A stretch of 64,000 bases of DNA from Prevotella sp. (lineage in GTDB: Bacteria; Bacteroidota; Bacteroidia; Bacteroidales; Bacteroidaceae): NCBI GenBank assembly GCA_024680755.1, contig JAILBT010000006.1, forward strand, positions 40,726 to 104,725. The letters are read 5' to 3'. The notes under the pieces are model-generated. The model worked only from the letters and a program-made list of their open reading frames with translations. It had not been told where the DNA came from and made no database searches. Shown piece after piece: positions 9,601-15,444 of this stretch. The position numbers were made by a program, and so were the translations under genes. The first letter of the stretch is position 1, and each line of letters begins with the position of its first letter.

Positions 9601-11985
9601 GGCGGCGGGCGCGGCTTCAGCGGCGAGGCCCTCACGGCGGGCAACGTTGGCGGCTGCGTCACACTGAACATCGCCGGCGGCACCATGCTGGGCTCTGTCT
9701 ATGGCGGCGGCCGCCTGGGCTCCGTGGGCTACGGCCTCTACCTGGTCGATGAGACGGTCGGCGGCGAGAAGCCCTACGGCCAGCTGCGCCCAGACAACGT
9801 CAGCGACCGCGGCGACGAGGTGCCAAACTACAAGCGCGGCTATATCACCATCAACATCAGCGGCGGTACCATTGGCAACGACCGCGAGTACATCTACAAT
9901 CCCACGGCCGAACAAAAGGCCGCCATACCCTATACCAGCTTCGACAGCCAGAACCGGCTGCTCTACACCAAGGGCGGCAACGTCTTCACCGGCTGCATGG
10001 GCCGGCTGTATGCCCTCGACGGCTCGCTGCTGCTGCAGTGGCCCAAGCTGGGCCACTGCAAGCAGACAGAGCTGAACATCAGCGGCGGAACCATCAAGAG
10101 CAACGTCTATGGCGGTGCCGAGCTGGGAGCCGTGCAGCAGAACGCCACCGTCAACATCACCGGCGGCACGATAGGCACAAAGGTAGCCAGCAGCAGCGAC
10201 CCGAGCCACTACTACTATTACGGCAGTGCCTTTGGCGGCGGCAAGGGCAGCACCGACGCCATCACCTACCCTGCCGGCACAGACGACGACCAGAAGACCG
10301 ACATCAGCAAGGCAGGCTCGGTGTACGGCGATGTCGTGGTCAACCTTAACGAGGGAGTAGCCGAGACCGCCCGCGGCGGTGTGGTTCGCAAGGTGTTCGG
10401 CTGCAACGACACGAACGGCTCGCCGCGCGGCACAGCCACGGTCAACGTCTATGCCACGCAGAACGAGGCCAAGGAGACCATTGCCGACAAATACGCCACC
10501 GGCACCAGCCACTACGACATGGAGGCCGTCTATGGCGGCGGCAACTTGGCGGCCTACGAGCCTGCAGCAGCCAACAGCGCCACCCACGTCAACATCTACG
10601 GCTGCGGCCTGAGCAGCATAGAGACCGTCTATGGCGGCGGCAACGCTGCCGCCACGCCCGCGACCAACGTTGACATCTTTGGCACGCACGAGATTGACGA
10701 GGTGTTCGGCGGTGGCAACGGCAAGGACAACCTGCCCGACGGCCGTTCCAACCCGGGCGCCAACGTGGGCTACAAAAACTATACCGTCTATACCGATGAA
10801 GGCGGACAGCTCGTGGCCCACGATGCCGGCGATGCCGACACCAAGGCCAAGCGACTGGCCTCGGCATACGCCTACGGCACGGGTGCGGCCAACGTGACCA
10901 TCCACGGCGGCACCGTGCACCGCGTCTATGGCGGATCGAACACGAAGGGCAACGTGCGCATATCGGCCGTGACCATGCTTGAAGACGCGAGCGGCTGTGC
11001 CTTCTCGGTCGATGAGGCATACGGCGGCGGCAAGAGTGCACCGATGGATGCCGAGGCCAAGCTACAGATGGCCTGCATACCCGGACTGAAGACGGCATAC
11101 GGCGGTGCCGAGGATGCCGAGATAGATGGCGACGTGGAGCTGACCATCACCAACGGCACATACGACCGCGTCTTCGGCGGCAACAACGTGAGCGGACATA
11201 TCAAGGGGAAGATAACCGTCAACATCGAGGAGACGGGCTGCAAGCCCCTGATCATAGCCCAGCTCTACGGCGGCGGCAACCAGGCGCCCTACAGCCCCAC
11301 CACGCCAGCCGGCATGCAGGAAGGCATCACGCTGAACGTGCGCTCGTTCACCAGCATAGGCGAGGTGTATGGCGGCGGCTATGGCACACCGGCCGAGGTC
11401 ACTGCCGACACACACGTCAACATCAACGTGAGCGAGGGCAAATATGCCGACAAGACATACGCCTATGCCGACGGCAAGACCGTCGACGACTATACCGGCA
11501 ACAAGACCATCAGCTTCACCGAGTATCTGCGCCAGTACGATGCCGCAAGCAACACATGGGGCTTCCAGCTGAACGCCGACGGCAGCCGGCTGACCACCAA
11601 CACCGAGGCCACCGTCTATCTGCCTCCGCTCGAGCCGGGCCACATAGGCGGTATCAACAAGGTGTTCGGCGGCGGCAACGCGGCCAGGGTCGTGGGCAAC
11701 ACCAACGTCAACATCGGCACCGACAGGGGCGACGACGTGTATATGCCCTATCCGCTGACCACGGGCGATGCCATTCCTGCCGACTGCTACACCCGCAGCG
11801 GCGAGGGCACAGCCGGCAGCCCCTACGTCTATACACCCGCGGCAGGCACGGTCGTGGCCGACACCGACTACTACAAGAAATTCCAGGTCAAGGGTGCCGT
11901 CATACGCGACAACGTGTATGGAGGTGGCAACAATGCCGACGTTACGGGCAACAGCAACGTCGTCATCGGCAAACGGGCTGAATAG
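685..11985 (+). CDS. Giant secreted beta-solenoid-like VYGGG-repeat protein, 3766 aa
   Basis: The ATG at 685 is followed by a signal peptide: an Arg-rich start, the hydrophobic stretch YLPTLLLTAATLSIAPARA, then AQQ at about residue 34. The rest is almost entirely repeats. Each rung has a strand such as TVNISGGxI followed by a turn VYGGG or VFGGG; about 40 exact YGGG/FGGG turns are visible, plus variants YGSG, FGSG, YGGS, YGGA and YGAG. Larger cassettes recur, including GRGVDH, ENGHVRxDTHV, SMASVG and NGSPRG. Strand-turn periodicity of this kind suggests a beta-solenoid fibre; that is inference. There are few cysteines and no catalytic domain I recognise. The protein ends in a repeat unit, without an obvious T9SS tail or LPXTG-like anchor, so export beyond the Sec step is unclear. 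Compositional bias keeps antisense frames open for kilobases, giving false antisense reading frames. Confidence 0.85.
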   Translation: MTRNRFRQRYITHTYLPTLLLTAATLSIAPARAQQESTGVRVMGNVFGAGKGLDNDANAAKVHVGSTVSIASGHVYGHVYGGGEMSSVGNPEETQGEKTEENPFGYATGTARVTIDGTAQIGTDSNCMGEHATGGYVYGSGLGKAGSVYSDRTYVKNTIVTIGGTAKVRGSVFGSGENGHVRHDTRVNIQDDCEIGTELTTYTVTHTETNEQGEEVQVTETINEHEVDADGQGAIIYRGNVYGGGRGVDHTVGDGTHYSLSAGRVYGNTEVNITGGKVFHDVFGGGSLATVGTATYDDNNNITAYTAGTGKATVNISGGIVGYSLNTATWGRNCGFVYGGCRGLAARLTDDAVHMAYVHDTEVTISGTAMIKGSVFGGGANGHVQHDTHVNISGGNIGEPLTDDEAFFDAHGLAATPIFRGNVYAGGRGVDHYGDGDEDLSLTAGRVFGNASLTMTGGHVWHNIYGAGSMASVGTVERDDNNNIDFLNGTWDPNTGHITIDISGGIVGDNTLTGGTISEGITATKDHPGRNNGRVYGAGRGVSAGRSSRMAAMQYVYDTEVNISGTAYIYGAVFGGGENGHVRYDTHVNINGGVIGWPLTADECHYNADGTATNPWRGHVYGGGRGVDPMFHDYAAGHSFTAGRVYGNTNITMTGGLVRRAIYGGGLLASVGNYTMEDADQPDVNIDEDDIQDWHFDESLDENGQPKNKNGVATITISGGYIGNVNTDGTMIAGTALTGTDKPGRPGYNNGHVYGSGCGMVADALEHDEQYSQMGYVYRSVVTIDAPAEPDSVPHIRGSVFGSGENGHVWENTHVTINGGIIGADYDEALDTDQHRFLGNVYGSGRGVDHTEESTAQLTHISRSAGKVAGNTNITINGGEIWNDIYGGGSMASVGDPDENLNDGHHADGQYHTGLATVVVQGTSVVHGSVYGSGRGIASTNPDYQQAAFIKNSDVQILGSAHIYNNVYGGGNAGHVRKNTKVTIGAATGEQQPTIDGSVYGGGAGSTVSASAGAVNHNVEVNILGGTIEKNVYGGGAVANSNLHDQDNTATDNADCKEQCTTTVNLLGGLIKGDAYGGGEGVWNTANGDAVVFGDISVVLDGTRFNITRQDTDEDSTEAQTDSDGNPVLDDDSQPVMKKVQVVKSGRVFGANNLNGSPRGNVTVTVERTEEGNTPRTAADTDDSSRASRSADVPHTYEVAAVYGGGNLASFTTAGRTASVVINNCDVSIREVYGGGNAADVPATSVTVNGAWEIETVFGGGNGNDKYTTDGGTTWALNPGANVGGNATTLLNGGYIHEGYGGSNKKGTITGEVSITAGSNASCPLEVGKIVGAGKSADIEGDVILVMGCMPETKIPVVFAGANNANVYGDVELTVTSGNFGQVFAGNNEGGHIYGHIKLNVEETSCIPLNIDELYACGNLAAYSAYGYDATDGHPLTQAEYDALNTAYATALAAWNELTPEQQAAGTAPVAPRRYADPEVNVISCTSIGQVYGGGYGATAVVYANPTVNINMLPGDHAASIDRDGDGADGNAHALGTIGEVYGGGNAADLYGNTTVNIGTAQTVTLHSRKDDHDNYTETTETVEGARIVGRVFGGGNLAAVHGNTEVNICAVRQTVGDEELIQGVDYTDTDAEGVSINVVTSEEETTGMVFGGGNQADVTGNTAVNMAGGFVYNRIYGGGNIGSIGTITSRTAPESSHTHTGDEACVGGKPDTFATGTGTCTVNVLGGQVGPTGLVMPQDYGYVFGASRGMVENPAVDPDIDFRTYVSDTHVTIGGTAFITGGVYGGSENGRVRHDTHVVIAGGQVGCGKNATEPYDESVFSSNLPPRKAGGGEDEYDDLECASWPYGKVVTKAGKEVTLYLPYDPEATAGDDSDDADPSGSDGHTFYGNVFGGGSGFFPYELKDANGAVTGHEWLESAGLVEGDTYVNITGGHILTSVYGGNELTDVTGTCHVTMTGGTLGVPRTLGQIAAHPVTCYLFGAGKGDQRVHFNQRTNVGTVEVEVSGTARIFGSVFGGGEDGHVLGNTRVTIGNPNNENSPYIGNWGTSYVDGNIFGGGRGFGGDALTAGVVSGNVHIDIRGGHMLGSIYGGGRLGSVGTYLVPPADGRYGTFIPEGKEQNLHGDDVNAPGTTHGHITIAISGGTIGNDHEYLLPKAGDLTPAKAVSTWTEADWTAWKQRKNIPNTLFGTDGRLAHTKGGNVFAGAMGRLYNLDGKSALDHWPDMARARSTQLTVIGGTIKSCVYGGAELGTVGEVVSHTDGETVTQELVGGTDITITGGTIGTVIEDENSVPQYTFGSVFGGGYGSTIEKLMTNNGTVETSPKFTAGLLHAGTTVSLQGGIVRASVYGGGEVASVEGSSSVTVGGTAEVGHDRWVSGDVVRYFGGATMGNVYGGGSGHRNIVRCGKIFRNATVNITGGKIYHNVYGGGAFGTVGDFSYDTRIDPEYGTPKVYGVTGLNTVDTGTATVNITGGIIGTDGNENGIVFGSSRGEVDGNAERDDYGAYTYDTHVTIGTRDDETAGPVVRGSVYGSGENGHTFNNTVVNIHSGIVGIDDDAGDADVTTRGNVYGGGCGTDTYTADGKKLYNPEAGIVRGNATVNVTGGRVVRTVYGGGAMGSVGTFNKANAEYHEAHPDVAVGTPYECTSGGLCTVNISGGRIGPNVMQMPNSYGHVFGAGRGQMHDPAEYVNLETSGFVNATEVTISGTAFVKGSVYGGSESGHVLGDTWVKIQGGQVGCGSNTTEPYDETLWTADADPSLFAECVSWPYEPPYAPYDKFALADGNYPAGAAHENADHGSRTATDGHTFYGNVFGGGSGSTPYAPGAWLPSAGWVKGNTRVDVCGGHVLTSVYGGCEMSNVGTGISGDGGKATVRMSGGTIGVPRTLEQIIAHPVTCYLFGSGKGDQRIFFNKETNVKDVDVEISGGIIYGSVFGGGEDGHVLRDVNMTIKAPDDPEKPAPHIGTLGTSYVDGNVFGGGRGFSGEALTAGNVGGCVTLNIAGGTMLGSVYGGGRLGSVGYGLYLVDETVGGEKPYGQLRPDNVSDRGDEVPNYKRGYITINISGGTIGNDREYIYNPTAEQKAAIPYTSFDSQNRLLYTKGGNVFTGCMGRLYALDGSLLLQWPKLGHCKQTELNISGGTIKSNVYGGAELGAVQQNATVNITGGTIGTKVASSSDPSHYYYYGSAFGGGKGSTDAITYPAGTDDDQKTDISKAGSVYGDVVVNLNEGVAETARGGVVRKVFGCNDTNGSPRGTATVNVYATQNEAKETIADKYATGTSHYDMEAVYGGGNLAAYEPAAANSATHVNIYGCGLSSIETVYGGGNAAATPATNVDIFGTHEIDEVFGGGNGKDNLPDGRSNPGANVGYKNYTVYTDEGGQLVAHDAGDADTKAKRLASAYAYGTGAANVTIHGGTVHRVYGGSNTKGNVRISAVTMLEDASGCAFSVDEAYGGGKSAPMDAEAKLQMACIPGLKTAYGGAEDAEIDGDVELTITNGTYDRVFGGNNVSGHIKGKITVNIEETGCKPLIIAQLYGGGNQAPYSPTTPAGMQEGITLNVRSFTSIGEVYGGGYGTPAEVTADTHVNINVSEGKYADKTYAYADGKTVDDYTGNKTISFTEYLRQYDAASNTWGFQLNADGSRLTTNTEATVYLPPLEPGHIGGINKVFGGGNAARVVGNTNVNIGTDRGDDVYMPYPLTTGDAIPADCYTRSGEGTAGSPYVYTPAAGTVVADTDYYKKFQVKGAVIRDNVYGGGNNADVTGNSNVVIGKRAE
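4126..5720 (+). repeat. Intragenic block B, first copy
   Basis: Coding segment beginning VFGANNLNGSPRG, followed in order by VYGGGNLAS, VYGGGNAADVPAT, VFGGGNGND, NPGANVGG, GYGGSNKKG, a GDVELTVTSG unit, NVEETSC, CTSIGQVYGGGYG and a GNTTVNIGT unit. The same modules recur in the same order about 6.3 kb further on. Boundaries are approximate. Confidence 0.75.
5840..7620 (+). repeat. Intragenic A' cassette, first copy
   Basis: Encodes GQVGPTGLVMP, DYGYVFGASRGM, GGQVGCG, TEPYDES, GHTFYGNVFGGGSG, GVPRTLGQIAAHPVTCYLF, GKGDQR, GTSYVDGNIFGGGRGF and IKSCVYGGAELG. A colinear second copy lies about 2.8 kb downstream. Edges are approximate. Confidence 0.75.
8620..10250 (+). repeat. Intragenic A' cassette, second copy
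   Basis: Encodes GRIGPNVMQMP, SYGHVFGAGRGQ, GGQVGCG, TEPYDET, GHTFYGNVFGGGSG, GVPRTLEQIIAHPVTCYLF, GKGDQR, GTSYVDGNVFGGGRGF and IKSNVYGGAELG, matching the 5840-7620 copy module by module. The identity suggests a relatively recent tandem duplication inside the gene. Confidence 0.75.
10390..11960 (+). repeat. Intragenic block B, second copy
   Basis: Begins VFGCNDTNGSPRG and continues VYGGGNLAA, VYGGGNAAATPAT, VFGGGNGKD, NPGANVGY, VYGGSNTKG, GDVELTITNG, NIEETGC, FTSIGEVYGGGYG and GNTNVNIGT, colinear with the copy at 4126-5720. Together with the cassette regions before each copy the protein reads A-B-A'-B'. Confidence 0.75.
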
Positions 11986-12017
11986 CACACGGCCGACACA
12001 GACATCCCTCCGACTTT

Positions 12018-12166
12018 TAGGCACATTTTTTAACAACGAATTAAAACGAATTACACGAATCAAGGTGAATGACACGAATTACACAAATCAAGGTGAATGA
12101 CACGAATTAAAACGACTGACACGAATGAAAACCTAAATGCAAACTTTCTTTAGTGTCAGTTCCTAA
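12018..12166. repeat. ACGAATTA-type intergenic element, left end degenerate
   Basis: Between the giant gene and its convergent neighbour lies a run of ACGAATTA/ACACGAATCA words, including a 20-nt segment at 12061-12080 repeated at 12089-12108 (period 28). It ends in TTTAGTGTCAGTTCCTAAG (12150-12167), which matches the terminal inverted repeat of the element at 60164-60331. The matching left terminus is not recognisable here, so this copy looks truncated or decayed. Confidence 0.65.
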
Positions 12167-12216
12167 GACACGGAAAAGCACGGATATGTTGTCATATCCG
12201 TGCTTTTCCGTGTCTT
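12165..12216. terminator. Perfect 24-bp hairpin, probable bidirectional terminator
   Basis: The arms 12165-12188 and 12193-12216 are perfect reverse complements of 24 nt around the loop TTGT. It sits between the convergent stop codons at 11985 (+) and 12250 (-), the expected position for a shared terminator. Such a long perfect stem could also be part of the adjacent repeat element. Confidence 0.8.
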
Positions 12217-12249
12217 TGTATGTAATGTCGCGCCGGCGGCGGTCTGGGC

Positions 12250-13539
12250 TCAGAGGTCCAGCCGGGCACCGATGTTCAGGTCGAGGAAACCGTTGCTGCC
12301 GGTATGTACGTCCATGCCGGTGGCACCGGCGGCCCCCTCGCTCGTGGTGAACTGATAGTCCAGGTCGGCATAGAGGCTCCAGCGATGGTTCAGCCTGTAG
12401 GTGTTCTCCACACCAAGGCCCACGATGGGCGAGCCCGAGTTGGTGGCCCTGTTGCTGACGATGCCGGCGCGGGGATAGACGTTGATCTCCCAGCGGCGCT
12501 CGTCGTTCAGTCCGGCAAAGAGGTTGTTCAGCTGAAGCATCACGTCGCCGCAGAGCACGACAAAGCCCCCACCCTCATAGTTCTTGTTGCCCGGTCCGAG
12601 CGGCGGCACCCATTCCACGCCGGTGTTCTTCAGCAGGCCATTGTCCCAGCTGGCCTTCAGGCGCAGGGCCAGCTCTGGTGTGAACCACTTGCCGCCAGCC
12701 ACGTCTATGCCGAAGGTGGTGCCCTTGGGGAAGGTGTTCATGAAGTTGCTGCCGTAGGGGTTCTGCATTGTCATGTCCACGCCAAACTGCACAAACCAGC
12801 CGCTCTTCTGCCAGCCGCCGTCATGCCCGGCCGCCTTGAAGCCGCGCTGCCCCAGGTCAAGCTGTGCTCCGACGTTCAGGTCGAAATATCCGTTGCTGTG
12901 GTAGTTGGTGCCGGTGGAGGCCCCGCTCTCGCGTCCCACATGCCCGCTGGCCACCATGTTGTAGGCCGCATCGACATAGAGGCTCCAACGTTGTCCTATA
13001 CGGAAGGTGTTGGTCAGGCCAAGGCCAAGCAGGGGACTGCCCTTGCGCGACCCAAAGTTCCACTCGGCGCCGGCCCGCGGGTAGAGCGCCAGGGTCCAGA
13101 GGCGGTCTCTGTCATAGTCGCAGAACAGCCCATGAACGCTGAACATTATGTCACCGAAGAAGGCCATGTAGCCTCCGCGGTCCATGTTCACTCCCGGCTC
13201 ATAGAACGGTGCCAGCCAATTAGCTTGGTCGTTCTCGAAGAGGCGGATGCCGTTCTCCCAGTTCAGCCGGCCGCGTATGCCCAGCACGGGAGTGAACCAT
13301 TTGCCCACGGCCACGTCCACGCCGAAGGTCTTGCCATTTGGGAACACGTCGGCAAAGTCGTAGCCGTAGGGTTTCTGCAGACTCATGTCCAGTCCGAACT
13401 GCACGAACCAGTTCTCCGTCCAGAAGCGTTTCCATTCCGACGGCTGGCTGCCAGCGCCGGGCGTGGTCTCCTGTGTCTGTGCCACTGCCGTTGTCGCGGT
13501 GAGAGCTGCGGCGAGCAGCGATGTCAATAGCTTTCCCAT
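12250..13539 (-). CDS. Outer-membrane beta-barrel protein with two tandem homologous domains, 429 aa
   Basis: The N-terminus MGKLLTSLLAAALTATTAVAQ is a clear signal peptide, cleaved near residue 21. The mature protein has two copies of one domain. The first starts near residue 44 with WFVQFGLDMSLQKPYG, the second near residue 240 with WFVQFGVDMTMQNPYG; both continue FPxGxTFGxDVAxGKWFTP and end in LDLNxGAxLDL. Alternating hydrophobic/polar strands with aromatic residues, and the final strand ending in a hydrophobic residue, fit an OmpA/porin-like barrel or a pair of small barrels. Substrate and role are unknown. It is transcribed convergently with the giant repeat gene and shares the hairpin at 12165-12216. 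No standard promoter was found in the 13540-13690 gap. Confidence 0.75.
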   Translation of the reverse strand: MGKLLTSLLAAALTATTAVAQTQETTPGAGSQPSEWKRFWTENWFVQFGLDMSLQKPYGYDFADVFPNGKTFGVDVAVGKWFTPVLGIRGRLNWENGIRLFENDQANWLAPFYEPGVNMDRGGYMAFFGDIMFSVHGLFCDYDRDRLWTLALYPRAGAEWNFGSRKGSPLLGLGLTNTFRIGQRWSLYVDAAYNMVASGHVGRESGASTGTNYHSNGYFDLNVGAQLDLGQRGFKAAGHDGGWQKSGWFVQFGVDMTMQNPYGSNFMNTFPKGTTFGIDVAGGKWFTPELALRLKASWDNGLLKNTGVEWVPPLGPGNKNYEGGGFVVLCGDVMLQLNNLFAGLNDERRWEINVYPRAGIVSNRATNSGSPIVGLGVENTYRLNHRWSLYADLDYQFTTSEGAAGATGMDVHTGSNGFLDLNIGARLDL

Positions 13540-13595
13540 GTATGTATAGTGTTTTGAAGATTGTTGTCGGTTCGTAGTGTGTGTAACTATGATAC

Positions 13596-13632
13596 AGCGG
13601 AGCGCCTGTCATGAAATGGCAGATGCTCCGCT
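13596..13632 (-). terminator. Hairpin downstream of rplT
   Basis: AGCGGAGC at 13596-13603 pairs with GCTCCGCT at 13625-13632, and an inner CTGTCAT/ATGGCAG stem closes on GAA. It lies 55 nt past the rplT stop and before the barrel-protein gene, so it probably ends the infC-rpmI-rplT transcript. Confidence 0.65.
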
Positions 13633-13686
13633 GTCTCTGTGTTGTATATATAAACAGTCTTGCTTTTTCTTGCAGACCCTCTATGC

Positions 13687-14031
13687 TCACTTCACCTTTG
13701 CGACGATGGCTTTGAAGGCCTCGGGATTGTTCATGGCCAGGTCGGCCAGCACCTTGCGGTTAATCTCGATGCCGGCCTTCGTCAGGGCACCCATCAGCTG
13801 CGAGTAGCTGACACCCTCCATGCGGGCAGCGGCATTGATACGCTGTATCCACAGTGCACGGAAGCTGCGCTTCTTGTTGCGGCGGTCGCGGTAAGCGTAG
13901 GTGAGACCCTTCTCCCAGGTGTTCTTGGCAACGGTCCACACATTCTTGCGGGCTCCGAAATAGCCGCGGGTGAGCTTCAATATGCGCTTGCGCTTGGCAC
14001 GCGAAGCGACGTGGTTTACTGATCTTGGCAT
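13687..14031 (-). CDS. rplT: 50S ribosomal protein L20
   Basis: The 114-residue basic protein starts [20 protein letters not shown] and contains [20 protein letters not shown] and [11 protein letters not shown], all characteristic of bacterial L20, an early 23S rRNA-binding assembly protein. Length is normal. It follows rpmI by 60 nt in the conserved infC-rpmI-rplT order, so it should be expressed from the infC promoter. In many bacteria L20 (or IF-3) represses its own operon; whether this occurs here cannot be read from the sequence. Confidence 0.98.
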   Translation of the reverse strand: MPRSVNHVASRAKRKRILKLTRGYFGARKNVWTVAKNTWEKGLTYAYRDRRNKKRSFRALWIQRINAAARMEGVSYSQLMGALTKAGIEINRKVLADLAMNNPEAFKAIVAKVK

Positions 14032-14091
14032 ATCTTTATGTTCGTATTTTTCTGTTTAACAATGTTTTCTCTGTTCTCTCGCCGGCTCTGC

Positions 14092-14289
14092 TTATCTCAG
14101 GCAGAGCAGGTCGCGCACCTGCTTCATGTTTGTAGTGTCCACAAGGGTCTGGTGCACCAGGTTGCGCTTTTGCTTCTTGGTCTTCTTTGTCAGGATGTGA
14201 CTGTGGTAAGCGTGATGACGCTTGATCTTACCCGTTCCGGTGAAGGTGAAACGCTTCTTCGCTCCGGAGTTTGTCTTTACTTTAGGCAT
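14092..14289 (-). CDS. rpmI: 50S ribosomal protein L35
   Basis: The 65-residue, very basic protein [14 protein letters not shown]...[15 protein letters not shown] is typical L35 in length and in its Lys/His-rich N-terminal half. It lies between infC and rplT. The gap to infC (226 nt) is unusually long for this operon and carries a period-8 repeat array at 14444-14513 directly after the infC stop. Confidence 0.97.
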   Translation of the reverse strand: MPKVKTNSGAKKRFTFTGTGKIKRHHAYHSHILTKKTKKQKRNLVHQTLVDTTNMKQVRDLLCLR

Positions 14290-14443
14290 TTTGTTTAATT
14301 AGTTTAAATTTGTAATGATATTAACGGCGGTGTAGAGCATTTAAACTGGCTCTTGCACCTGATGATTATTCTCTTGGTTATTGCTTTCTCTGAGTCTCAG
14401 ACATCTTGACACAGCAGAATCCATCTAAGCAGCTACAGATATA

Positions 14444-14513
14444 TCCATCTGTCTAAATGTCCATCTGTCTAAATGTCTAAATGTCCATCTGTCTAAATGT
14501 CCGGCTGTCCAGC
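14444..14513. repeat. Period-8 tandem array (TCCATCTG/TCTAAATG)
   Basis: Alternating octamers TCCATCTG and TCTAAATG, about eight units, end with TCCGGCTG just before the infC stop codon. The array lies in the infC-rpmI spacer on the transcribed strand. Its role is unknown; it belongs to a class of short arrays seen at many spacers in this window. Confidence 0.8.
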
Positions 14514-14515
14514 AC

Positions 14516-15220
14516 TCAGTTGTTCTTCAGCTTCTCAAGGGCCTCAGCCGATATTTTGGCGTTGGCAAGCAGTCCGCCTCCGGCGGGCATCTCGGTGTCT
14601 ATCTCCTTCTCGGCCTCGCGTTGTGTCTGCCCCTCCTCGGCCTCGCGTCGCTCGCGGTCCAGGGCCTGCTGGCTCTTCTTGGCCGCACCACTCTTCTTGG
14701 GCGCTATGTAGAGGAACATCTTCTTACCCTCCAGGCTGGGCATCTTCTCCACCTTGCCCCACTCTTCCAGATCGTTGGCAAAGCGCAGCAGCAACACCTC
14801 GCCCTGCTCCTTGAACAGTATGCTTCGTCCGCGGAAGAAGACGTATGCCCTCACCTTGTTACCGTCGGAGAGGAACTCCTGCGCGTGCTTCAACTTGAAC
14901 TGATAGTCGTGTTCGTCTGTCTGCGGCCCGAAGCGAATCTCTTTCACCTCCTGTTTCACCTGCTTGGCTTTCAGCTCCTTGGCCCGCTTCTTCTGCTGGT
15001 AGAGGAACTTGCTGTAGTCGATGAGCCGACACACCGGCGGTTGCGCGTTGGGCGAAATCTCCACAAGGTCAACGCCCTGGGCGCGCGCCATGTCAAGCGC
15101 CTGTCGTGTGGGCATGACGGTGCTGCCCGTGTCGCTCACGATGCGCACGTCGCGCACGCGTATCTGCTCATTGATGCGATACTGCTGTTGCTGCTGATTT
15201 TTTCTTTGGTCGTTCTTCAT
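14516..15220 (-). CDS. infC: Translation initiation factor IF-3
   Basis: The 234-aa protein has the IF-3 N-domain start [15 protein letters not shown], then [22 protein letters not shown] and the C-domain [25 protein letters not shown] with [12 protein letters not shown]-3 binds the 30S subunit and checks initiator tRNA and start codon. A Gln-rich stretch precedes the N-domain, and the C-terminal ~50 residues form an acidic/Ala-rich extension beyond the usual ~180 aa, as is common in Bacteroidales. A good promoter lies 70-100 nt upstream. thrS, which often precedes infC, is not adjacent here. Confidence 0.97.
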   Translation of the reverse strand: MKNDQRKNQQQQQYRINEQIRVRDVRIVSDTGSTVMPTRQALDMARAQGVDLVEISPNAQPPVCRLIDYSKFLYQQKKRAKELKAKQVKQEVKEIRFGPQTDEHDYQFKLKHAQEFLSDGNKVRAYVFFRGRSILFKEQGEVLLLRFANDLEEWGKVEKMPSLEGKKMFLYIAPKKSGAAKKSQQALDRERREAEEGQTQREAEKEIDTEMPAGGGLLANAKISAEALEKLKNN

Positions 15221-15292
15221 CGACTGCTGTTAGAGGTTCGGTATATCTCGGTTTGGCACAAACGAACGTGCCTTTCCGACGAAAATCGGCTG

Positions 15293-15323
15293 CAAAGGTA
15301 GTGTAATTCCCTGAAACTGCAAA
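15293..15323 (-). promoter_or_regulatory. Bacteroidota-type promoter for infC operon
   Basis: On the minus strand, TTTG (15320-15323) is followed after 19 nt by TACCTTTG (15293-15300), an exact fit to TTTG-N19..21-TAnnTTTG. It precedes the infC ATG by about 72 nt. Confidence 0.85.
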
Positions 15324-15444
15324 ACTTTAGTCAAATATTTTTTTTGCAATCCGTACTTTTTTTCTGTTTCGTTGTCGTGCCTATGCATTAAGCGGGTGAG
15401 TAAGGCTGTGTGCGCGGCAGTTTTCCTCTCTTGTTGTGGCAGGC

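Noticed and set aside
5734..10920. Antisense open frame of 1728 codons inside the giant repeat gene (and several of 300-450 codons nearby)
   Set aside because: It mirrors the plus-strand repeats; the sense codon bias avoids triplets that would read as stops on this antisense frame. The product is a low-complexity AAAIDVA-type sequence with no domain, and the sense strand has a signal peptide and repeat logic.
12304..13530. Plus-strand 408-codon frame opposite the barrel protein
   Set aside because: The minus-strand product has a signal peptide and duplicated barrel domain; the plus frame is its compositional shadow.
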